Of a DNA stretch of 6,135 nucleotides, positions 1 through 5,119 are shown piece after piece. The translations under genes were made by a program, and so were the position numbers. The notes under the pieces were generated by a model. It was not told the DNA's origin. It searched no databases and saw only the letters and a program-made list of their open reading frames with translations. This stretch comes from an uncultured Hyphomicrobiales bacterium (lineage in GTDB: Bacteria; Pseudomonadota; Alphaproteobacteria; Rhizobiales; CAJQND01): assembly GCA_905479595.1 (NCBI GenBank), contig CAJQND010000195.1, positions 1-6,135 of the forward strand, given 5' to 3'. Each line of letters opens with the position of its first letter. The first letter of the stretch is position 1.

Positions 1-19
1 ATCGTTTGACCAAGTTTGG

Positions 20-56
20 TTAATCCGCGTTAACCTTTTGCTAACGTCTTGGTAAC
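20..56 (+). promoter_or_regulatory. Helically phased TAAC array, CtrA-like site upstream of ftsZ
   Basis: Four elements, TAAT at 21, TAAC at 31, TAAC at 42 and TAAC at 53, start 10, 11 and 11 bp apart, so they lie on one face of the helix. Positions 30-45 read TTAA, seven bases, CTAAC, one mismatch from the CtrA consensus TTAA-N7-TTAAC. Positions 20-33 also give TTAA-N6-TTAA. CtrA is known to control ftsZ in Caulobacter, so a cell-cycle operator is a reasonable inference. A possible -35 (TTGACC, 6-11) lies ahead of the array, but the matching -10 around 29-35 is poor, so the promoter itself is not firmly placed. Confidence 0.45.
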
Positions 57-94
57 AAACATAGAAGCAGGGGATGCCTTGCGACAAGGTTTTC

Positions 95-100
95 GAGGGA
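95..100 (+). promoter_or_regulatory. Shine-Dalgarno-like GAGGGA in the ftsZ leader
   Basis: GAGGGA lies 6 nt before an ATG at 107, an ideal spacing for that codon. It is 23 nt from the ftsZ ATG at 124, too far to serve ftsZ directly. The nearest candidate for ftsZ itself is the shorter GGGA at 112-115, 8 nt from the start. The best ribosome site in the leader therefore points to the mini-ORF at 107 rather than to ftsZ. Confidence 0.4.
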
Positions 101-106
101 TTCAGA

Positions 107-127
107 ATGACGGGACGCCCAAAATGA
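107..127 (+). other. Possible six-codon leader ORF overlapping the ftsZ start
   Basis: An ATG at 107 opens a frame encoding MTGRPK, with its TGA stop at 125-127. The stop overlaps the ftsZ ATG (124-126) in an ATGA arrangement typical of translational coupling. It has the strongest Shine-Dalgarno sequence in the leader (GAGGGA, 95-100). Whether it is translated cannot be seen from the sequence, and so short a frame may be chance. Confidence 0.3.
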
Positions 128-1704
128 CGATAAATTTGACAGTACCTGATTTGGCCGAAATGAAACCGCGGATCACCGTTTTTGGTGTTGGCGGCGCTGG
201 TGGCAATGCGGTGAACAACATGATCACCTCGAACCTTAACGGGGTCGAGTTTGTTGTTGCGAACACGGATGCCCAGGCACTTCAGCAAACGGCTGCAGAG
301 CGTAGTATTCACATGGGAACATCGCTGACCGAAGGTCTCGGTGCAGGTTCCCAGCCACAGATTGGCGCCGCAGCCGCTGAAGAGGCGCTGCCAGAGATTA
401 TTGACCATATTTCCGGATCGCACATGGTGTTCATCACCGCGGGAATGGGCGGTGGTACCGGTACTGGTGCTGCACCTGTTATTGCCCGCGCTGCCAAAGA
501 ACAAGGCGTGCTGACAGTGGGCGTGGTCACCAAACCCTTCCAGTTTGAAGGTCAGCGCCGGATGATTACCGCAGAGCGCGGCATTGAACAGCTTTCAAGC
601 CATGTGGATACCCTGATTATTATTCCAAATCAGAACCTGTTCCGCATCGCCAACGAGAAAACAACGTTCGCCGATGCCTTCGCGATGGCCGACGAAGTGC
701 TTTACTCTGGTGTTGCTTCAATTACTGAATTGATGACCAAAGAAGGCCTTATCAATCTTGATTTTGCAGATGTTCGCGCTGTCATGTCTGAAATGGGCAA
801 GGCGATGATGGGCACTGGCGAATCCGCAGGTGAAAAACGCGCTATTGAGGCAGCTGAAGCCGCAATTTCTAACCCGCTTTTGGATGATGTATCCATGCGT
901 GGTGCCCGCGGCCTGCTTATTTCCATTACCGGCGGCAATGATTTGACGCTTTATGAAGTGGATGAAGCTGCAACCCGCATTCGTGAAGAAGTTGATCCGG
1001 ATGCCAACATTATTCTTGGCGCGACATTCGACGAGACTCTGGAAGGTACGATCCGGGTTTCTGTGGTTGCGACCGGCATTGAAGATGTTGAAATGCGCAA
1101 TGCACCCGCAGTTTATGATGATTATGACTATGACGATGTGCCTGCTGCGATGCCACAACAAGTGGCCGCTACGCCTGCACCGGCTCCTGTGGTAGCCGAG
1201 ACGCCAGCACCGGCACCAATGCCGGCTATGGAGGCTCAAGAAGAAGTGCCTGCACCAGCTGCTGCTGCAATGGAAATGCAGGAAACTGCGCAGGCTGCAA
1301 ATATTCCTGCACCTGCCACGCGTGATGCGGCAGAACCGGTAAGGATGCCTGAACCAGAAGAATTTCCACCAATTGCCCAGGCGCAGATAGCGGCCCGTGA
1401 TCAGGCAGTTGCCGAGCCCGAAGTTGCCCGTAAACGCAAAGGCCTGTTTGAGCGCCTTGCCGGCGTGGGTCTGGGACGCAAGGAAGAAGATACGAGCGCT
1501 GCGGCTCCTGCAAAAACAGAAGAGCCCCGTTTTGCAAACGCGCCGGAGCCTGCTGAACAGGTTGCGACTGCCTTCGAAACGCACGAAATTTCGCAGGAAG
1601 CAAGCGAGCCAGAGCAAGCGGAAGCGCAACCAGCTGAAGATGCATCCGGATTTGAGGATGACCAACTTGAAATCCCGGCTTTCTTGCGCAGGCAAGCAAA
1701 CTAA
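124..1704 (+). CDS. ftsZ: Cell division protein FtsZ (tubulin-like GTPase)
   Basis: FtsZ polymerises on GTP at mid-cell to form the Z-ring that organises the divisome. The product is 526 aa. The Rossmann-like GTPase core starts around residue 16 (ITVFGVGGAGGNAV), followed by the tubulin signature GGGTGTGAAP at 109-118 and the T7 catalytic loop NLDFAD at 211-216, which completes the GTPase site of the neighbouring subunit. The folded part ends near residue 325. A disordered Pro/Ala/Glu-rich linker of about 185 residues follows, longer than the E. coli linker. It contains one basic-hydrophobic island (RKRKGLFERL, 436-445). The C-terminal tail at 512-523 (DDQLEIPAFLRR) is the expected docking site for membrane tethers and partners such as FtsA. 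The ATG at 124 is chosen because the protein then begins MTINLTVPDL, as in relatives. An in-frame TTG at 49 would overlap the regulatory array. A terminator follows, so this is probably the end of its transcription unit. ftsA would be expected upstream but lies outside the window. Confidence 0.98.
   Translation: MTINLTVPDLAEMKPRITVFGVGGAGGNAVNNMITSNLNGVEFVVANTDAQALQQTAAERSIHMGTSLTEGLGAGSQPQIGAAAAEEALPEIIDHISGSHMVFITAGMGGGTGTGAAPVIARAAKEQGVLTVGVVTKPFQFEGQRRMITAERGIEQLSSHVDTLIIIPNQNLFRIANEKTTFADAFAMADEVLYSGVASITELMTKEGLINLDFADVRAVMSEMGKAMMGTGESAGEKRAIEAAEAAISNPLLDDVSMRGARGLLISITGGNDLTLYEVDEAATRIREEVDPDANIILGATFDETLEGTIRVSVVATGIEDVEMRNAPAVYDDYDYDDVPAAMPQQVAATPAPAPVVAETPAPAPMPAMEAQEEVPAPAAAAMEMQETAQAANIPAPATRDAAEPVRMPEPEEFPPIAQAQIAARDQAVAEPEVARKRKGLFERLAGVGLGRKEEDTSAAAPAKTEEPRFANAPEPAEQVATAFETHEISQEASEPEQAEAQPAEDASGFEDDQLEIPAFLRRQAN
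1171..1218 (+). repeat. Ten-codon tandem repeat in the FtsZ linker
   Basis: Two near-identical stretches beginning ACGCC, at 1171 and 1201, lie exactly 30 nt apart and encode TPAPAP at residues 350-355 and 360-365. This is a short in-frame duplication within the low-complexity linker, a plausible way for linker length to vary between strains. It is degenerate at third codon positions, so the duplication is not recent. Confidence 0.55.
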
Positions 1705-1736
1705 AAACGCAAGCGCGTTTAAGCACCTAACTGAAA

Positions 1737-1765
1737 GCCCGGCGGTCACAATTCCGCCGGGTTTT
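1737..1765 (+). terminator. Rho-independent terminator after ftsZ
   Basis: A perfect 8-bp stem, CCCGGCGG (1738-1745) with CCGCCGGG (1754-1761), encloses an 8-nt loop and is followed by TTTT (1762-1765). It starts 33 nt after the ftsZ stop. The T-run is short, but the stem is entirely G/C. It should separate ftsZ transcription from bamD. A weaker hairpin (AAACGC 1705-1710 with GCGTTT 1715-1720) lies directly after the stop codon. Confidence 0.8.
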
Positions 1766-1791
1766 CCATATCAATGCTCAGGTATGGAAAA
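1762..1791. repeat. 9-bp inverted repeat abutting the ftsZ terminator
   Basis: TTTTCCATA (1762-1770) and TATGGAAAA (1783-1791) are perfect reverse complements separated by 12 nt. The left arm is the terminator's T-run, so this stem begins exactly where the GC-rich stem ends. In RNA the two could stack end to end. It may stabilise or trim the 3' end of read-through transcripts, or act as a protein-binding dyad; no function is shown. Confidence 0.5.
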
Positions 1792-1912
1792 AACGTGATA
1801 ATGTTTGTTTCCATCACCGGTTCTGATCGGTTAAAAGATTGGTGAAAAGCATTTTTTGCCGTGCTCCAATGGCTGGGTTGCCTGAGCGGTTATGTACGGA
1901 AGACCTGATTAT

Positions 1913-2854
1913 ATGATGCGTGCGTGTGTCCATAAACCGAGCCAACCGGCAGTATCTAAAAGCCGCGGACGGCTTGTTGCTGCCGCGATGCTTGTCGCCT
2001 TTTCGCTGACTGCAGCGGGGTGTTCAGGCGGTTCAGGTTATGACGGCCTTACCGACTATGTTTGGGGCGGCGGCGATGCAAAAGCGCCTCCAGGTGCAGG
2101 CGAAACCCCGGCAGTTGAAGATACGACCCCGGTAGCCGAGCTCTATAACAAGGGCATGGACTACATGAAGGAGGCTGACTACAAGGACGCCGTCAAACAG
2201 TTTGACGAGGTTGAGCGCCTTCACCCTTATTCGTCGTGGGCGACACGGGCGACACTGATGTCAGCCTTTGCTGATTACCAACGCAGCAACTATGTCGACA
2301 CGATCAACTCCTGCAAACGCTTCCTGCAACTGCATCCTGGTCACAAAGATGCAAGCTATGCCTATTATCTGATCGCGCTCAGCCATTACGAGCAGATTGC
2401 CGATACAAAACGCGACCAGTCTGAAACCAAAGAAGCGCTTGCTGCTCTGGAAGAGGTCAGCCGCCGTTTTCCGGGCACCGCATATGCAGCAGACGCCGAT
2501 GCAAAGGCAGTTTTGGCGCGAGACCATCTGGCTGGCAAGGAAATGAAGATCGGGCGTTATTATCTTAAGCGCCACGCCTATGTTGCAGCGATCAACCGGT
2601 TCAAGAAAGTGTTGATCGAGTATCAAACCACATCACATACGCCTGAAGCACTTGAGCGTTTGACGGAAGCCTATCTGGCTCTTGGCATTACCTCTGAGGC
2701 GCAAACGGCAGCGGCTATTCTTGGCCACAACTTCCCAAACAGCGCCTGGTATAAAGAAGCATACAGCCTGCTGCGCTCTGGCGGTCTGGAACCACAAGAG
2801 AATTCTTCGTCGTGGATTTCCCAAACATGGAATTCGGTTTCCGGCAGCGGTTGA
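1913..2854 (+). CDS. bamD: Outer membrane protein assembly factor BamD (lipoprotein, ComL family)
   Basis: BamD is the essential periplasmic lipoprotein of the Bam complex, which works with BamA to fold beta-barrel proteins into the outer membrane. The 313-aa product has a basic n-region, a hydrophobic stretch at about 21-36 (LVAAAMLVAFSLTAAG) and a lipobox ending at Cys37. Position -3 is Ala rather than the usual Leu, a tolerated variant, and Ser at +2 fits outer-membrane sorting. The mature part is helical with tetratricopeptide-like repeats: about 75-106 (ending EVERLHPYS), 112-142 (ending FLQLHPGH), 148-190 (ending RRFPGT), 209-240 and 244-280. The ...HP/FP motifs closing successive repeats are typical of the family. 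The ATG at 1913 is preferred because GGAAG at 1898-1902 lies 10 nt upstream; the in-frame ATG at 1892 would add seven residues and lacks a clear ribosome site. The promoter must lie in 1792-1897, where I see no convincing -35/-10 pair. lpxC, often immediately upstream in relatives, is absent. No clear terminator follows. Confidence 0.93.
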   Translation: MMRACVHKPSQPAVSKSRGRLVAAAMLVAFSLTAAGCSGGSGYDGLTDYVWGGGDAKAPPGAGETPAVEDTTPVAELYNKGMDYMKEADYKDAVKQFDEVERLHPYSSWATRATLMSAFADYQRSNYVDTINSCKRFLQLHPGHKDASYAYYLIALSHYEQIADTKRDQSETKEALAALEEVSRRFPGTAYAADADAKAVLARDHLAGKEMKIGRYYLKRHAYVAAINRFKKVLIEYQTTSHTPEALERLTEAYLALGITSEAQTAAAILGHNFPNSAWYKEAYSLLRSGGLEPQENSSSWISQTWNSVSGSG

Positions 2855-2931
2855 TCTGAGTTTTCAGTTATCGCCGGTCAGGCCAGTTCGCTCATCGAGA
2901 ACCAGAATCCATGTTGGGGTGTGCAGTTTGT

Positions 2932-3309
2932 TTAGCTGCCGTGGTCTTTTCTATAGGCCCGCTTTGCTGCCAGCTTTCCATCTTTTATGATCAGAATATC
3001 AACGCACGCAGTTTCAAATTTGGTGCCGTCGGGCATGGTGCCCTTCTGCGTGCCTTCAACAATCGCGACTCCATTGGAGTAGTGAAAGAACCTGTCTTCA
3101 AAAGCGAGGTCTGAAACCCGCTTGAAGGTTTCGTTCAAAAGAGTGCGAATGGCAACGTGTCCAACCGCACGCCCGCCAACGATATCTGGTCCAAAAGATG
3201 CTTCATACACGCCGTCTTCGGCAAATTGTTCAATTATCCCGTCCAGATCATGGTCATTCCAAACTCTCGAGAATTCGGCGAAAAATGCGTCGGTATTAAA
3301 TTCTTGCAA
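2932..3309 (-). CDS. NTF2/SnoaL-like small protein, function unknown
   Basis: The 125-aa product looks like a member of the NTF2-like/SnoaL superfamily, a cone-shaped alpha+beta fold shared by ketosteroid isomerase, polyketide cyclases and many uncharacterised proteins. The visible signs are the N-terminal helix pattern FFAEFSRVWNDHDLDGIIEQFAEDGVYE (residues 9-36, given here as FFAEFSRVWN then DHDLDGIIEQ then FAEDGVYE), the following G-x-G segment (GGRAVG, 45-50), and a strand-rich C-terminal half ending CVDILIIKDGKLAAKRAYRK in two adjacent blocks (102-111 and 112-121). There is no signal peptide or membrane segment, so it is probably cytoplasmic. The start is TTG (3307-3309): the frame has no ATG or GTG before an upstream stop, and AAGGGAG lies 8 nt ahead. 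The gene converges on bamD, with 77 nt between stop codons, and diverges from recN. Its position inside a run of core genes suggests insertion or rearrangement. Substrate and reaction cannot be assigned. Confidence 0.75.
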   Translation of the reverse strand: MQEFNTDAFFAEFSRVWNDHDLDGIIEQFAEDGVYEASFGPDIVGGRAVGHVAIRTLLNETFKRVSDLAFEDRFFHYSNGVAIVEGTQKGTMPDGTKFETACVDILIIKDGKLAAKRAYRKDHGS

Positions 3310-3317
3310 TTGATTTT

Positions 3318-3324
3318 CTCCCTT
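3318..3324 (-). promoter_or_regulatory. Strong ribosome binding site fixing a TTG start
   Basis: Read on the minus strand, AAGGGAG lies 8 nt before the TTG at 3309-3307. It is close to the perfect anti-16S complement at ideal spacing, and is the reason for accepting a TTG start for the NTF2-like gene. Confidence 0.7.
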
Positions 3325-3364
3325 AATATGGAATTAGAATGCCACAACACGCGTTTATGCGCTG

Positions 3365-3399
3365 GTAAAAAATTTTACGGTGTTGAAAACACAAAACAA
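3365..3399 (-). promoter_or_regulatory. Putative promoter and two palindromes for the NTF2-like gene
   Basis: On the minus strand TTGTTT (3399-3394) and TAAAAT (3377-3372) are 16 bp apart, a reasonable sigma70-type promoter with a leader of about 55 nt. Two dyads lie within it: GTAAAA-AA-TTTTAC at 3365-3378 covers the -10, and GTGTT-GAA-AACAC at 3380-3392 fills the spacer. Their placement would suit an operator blocking RNA polymerase. The promoter call is tentative, since the leader is AT-rich and such matches arise by chance. Confidence 0.35.
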
Positions 3400-3421
3400 G
3401 CTGGCATGGCGGGCGTATCGG

Positions 3422-3427
3422 GATAAT
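3422..3427 (+). promoter_or_regulatory. Possible -10 element for recN
   Basis: GATAAT matches TATAAT at five of six positions and ends 11 nt before the recN ATG. No good -35 is found 16-18 bp upstream. If used, it would give a very short or leaderless transcript, consistent with the lack of a proper Shine-Dalgarno sequence before recN. No alphaproteobacterial LexA box (GTTC-N7-GTTC) is visible in 3310-3438. Confidence 0.25.
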
Positions 3428-3438
3428 ATGCCCCGGTA

Positions 3439-5115
3439 ATGTTAAGCGCCCTTTCCATACGCGATATTGTTCTTATCGAGAAACTTGATATGGACTTTTC
3501 TACCGGGTTGACCGTGTTAAGCGGAGAAACCGGGGCGGGGAAGTCTATCTTGCTTGATGCACTGGGCCTCGCCCTTGGCGCGCGCGGCGATGCGGGGCTT
3601 GTGCGCTCAGGTGCAGATCGCGGCATGGTGACGGCTGAGTTTGATTTGCCACCCACTCATGGTGTGTTTGCGATGCTGGAAGACGCCGGTATTGAAAGTG
3701 CCGGCGATCTTGTCGTCCGGCGCATCCAGTCCAGTGATGGCCGCAGCCGCGCCTCGGTGAATGATCAGCCGGTGAGCGTTAATCTGTTGCGCCGTCTGGG
3801 TGCGGTTCTGGCGGAAATTCATGGCCAGCACGATGACCGCGCCATGATGGATCCCAACCAGCATCGCACTCTGGTGGATGCATATGGAGGGTTGGATAAA
3901 AATGCCACGAAGGTGGCAGGCGCATGGACGGCATTTAAGGAGGCTGAAGCTGCTCTGGTTGCCCATGAGGAACGTCTCGCCCATGCAGAAGCTGAGCGCG
4001 CCTATCTTGAACATGCGGTGGAAGAATTACAGGTGCTCAACGCGCTTGAGGGCGAAGAAGATGCTTTGATTGCCAAGCGCCAACTGATGATGAATGCAGA
4101 AAAATTCGTTGATGCACTCAATGACGTTGAAACTGCCATTTCCGGCGGCGGCAACATGGAAGCGCAACTCAGTGCCGGGTTGCGAAAACTGGAGCGCCGC
4201 CAGGCGGATGCGGATGGCAAACTGGATGGGGTGATTTCCACCCTCGATCAGGTTTTGGTGGAAATGGCGGAAGCCCGCGTTGGTCTGGATGCTGCGCAGG
4301 CGGCCTTTACATTCGATGCCGATGAGCAAGAGCAAGTGGATAACCGTTTGTTTGCCTTAAAGGGTGCTGCACGCAAGTATCGTTGCCGGGTTGATCAACT
4401 GCCAGCAATTGCCCAGCGCCATGCAGATGAACTCGCTGCACTTGATCAAGGCAGCGGCCATCTCGAAGCGTTGAGAAAACTGGCCGGTGAAGCCCGCAAG
4501 GAATTTTTTGCATTGGCTGAAGCGCTCAGTGCCGCGCGGCGACAGGCTGCCAGCGCAATTGACAAAGCGGTAATGACTGAACTTGCGCCGCTGAAACTGG
4601 AGAAAGCGGTTTTCGAAACCACAATCGAATCAGGCGATAGCCTCGCCGGGCCCAATGGTATTGACCGTCTTGAGTTCACCATTGCCGCTAATCCCGGCAC
4701 AAGGCCGGGACCTCTTGCAAAAATTGCCTCTGGCGGTGAGCTTTCGCGCATAATGCTCGCGCTAAAGGTGATTTTGGCGGCAAAAGGGTCTGCACCCACG
4801 TTGATTTTTGATGAAATTGATACAGGTGTTGGTGGTGCGACGGCGGATGCAGTCGGTCAAAGACTGGCGCGCCTGGCGCAAGGCTTGCAAGCACTTGCCG
4901 TTACCCATTCCCCACAAGTTGCAGCGCGTGCAGCAAGCCATCTCCTGATTTCCAAAATGGAAGAAGTGGGCGAGGGCGATACCCGCATGGTCACCCAGTT
5001 GACGAAACTTGGCCGCGAAAGCCGGCGTGAAGAAATAGCCCGCATGCTTTCCGGCGCATCGGTTACCGAAGAAGCCCGCGCACAGGCCAAGCGTCTTCTG
5101 GCAGATACAGGTTGA
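3439..5115 (+). CDS. recN: DNA repair protein RecN (SMC-like ATPase)
   Basis: RecN is an SMC-like ATPase that gathers at DNA double-strand breaks and supports RecA-dependent recombinational repair in the cytoplasm. The 558-aa product is close to the usual length (about 550-560). The N-terminal ATPase half carries Walker A GETGAGKS (29-36) and a Q-loop in EIHGQHD (126-132). The middle, about 155-390, is a short Ala/Glu/Lys-rich coiled coil in two arms. The C-terminal half holds the ABC signature SGGELSR (431-437), Walker B LIFDEID (455-461, with Asp458 and Glu459) and the switch histidine in VTHSPQ (His490). All ATPase elements are intact. The start gives MLSALSIRDIVLIEKL, which matches family N-termini. 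Its ribosome site is weak: only GGGA 15 nt upstream. The three-codon frame ATG CCC CGG TAA (3428-3439) ends on the first base of the recN ATG. ligA follows 4 nt downstream, so the two are probably one operon. Confidence 0.97.
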   Translation: MLSALSIRDIVLIEKLDMDFSTGLTVLSGETGAGKSILLDALGLALGARGDAGLVRSGADRGMVTAEFDLPPTHGVFAMLEDAGIESAGDLVVRRIQSSDGRSRASVNDQPVSVNLLRRLGAVLAEIHGQHDDRAMMDPNQHRTLVDAYGGLDKNATKVAGAWTAFKEAEAALVAHEERLAHAEAERAYLEHAVEELQVLNALEGEEDALIAKRQLMMNAEKFVDALNDVETAISGGGNMEAQLSAGLRKLERRQADADGKLDGVISTLDQVLVEMAEARVGLDAAQAAFTFDADEQEQVDNRLFALKGAARKYRCRVDQLPAIAQRHADELAALDQGSGHLEALRKLAGEARKEFFALAEALSAARRQAASAIDKAVMTELAPLKLEKAVFETTIESGDSLAGPNGIDRLEFTIAANPGTRPGPLAKIASGGELSRIMLALKVILAAKGSAPTLIFDEIDTGVGGATADAVGQRLARLAQGLQALAVTHSPQVAARAASHLLISKMEEVGEGDTRMVTQLTKLGRESRREEIARMLSGASVTEEARAQAKRLLADTG

Positions 5116-5119
5116 GTTG

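Noticed and set aside
49..123. In-frame TTG at 49 extending FtsZ by 25 residues
   Set aside because: The extension lies on the regulatory array, lacks a ribosome site and does not resemble FtsZ N-termini; MTINLTVPDL at 124 does.
718..1749. Minus-strand open frame of 343 codons opposite ftsZ
   Set aside because: Its product is rich in Arg, Cys, His and Phe with no recognisable domain, as expected for the complement of a Pro/Ala/Glu-rich coding region. FtsZ on the plus strand is unambiguous.
1820..1834. GTTC followed by GTTA, considered as a LexA box before bamD
   Set aside because: The spacing is six rather than seven bases and the second half-site is imperfect; bamD is not an expected SOS gene.
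1871..1899. Stretch resembling the 5' half of a serine tRNA (GGTTGCCTGAGCGGTT)
   Set aside because: No anticodon arm, T-arm or matching acceptor strand follows, and the sequence runs into the bamD start. Probably coincidence.
2855..2931. Short minus-strand frame after the NTF2-like stop (HTPTWILVLDERTGLTGDN)
   Set aside because: It looks protein-like but is short, has no start codon or ribosome site and is out of frame with the gene; too little to call a remnant.
2911..3313. Plus-strand open frames opposite the NTF2-like gene
   Set aside because: They have no family features and no ribosome sites; the minus-strand product has a recognisable fold pattern and a strong ribosome site.
2827..3335. 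ATGGAATT at 2827-2834 and 3328-3335 as direct repeats flanking the NTF2-like gene
   Set aside because: An 8-mer repeated over 500 bases is weak evidence, the left copy lies inside bamD coding sequence, and no transposase or terminal inverted repeats are present.
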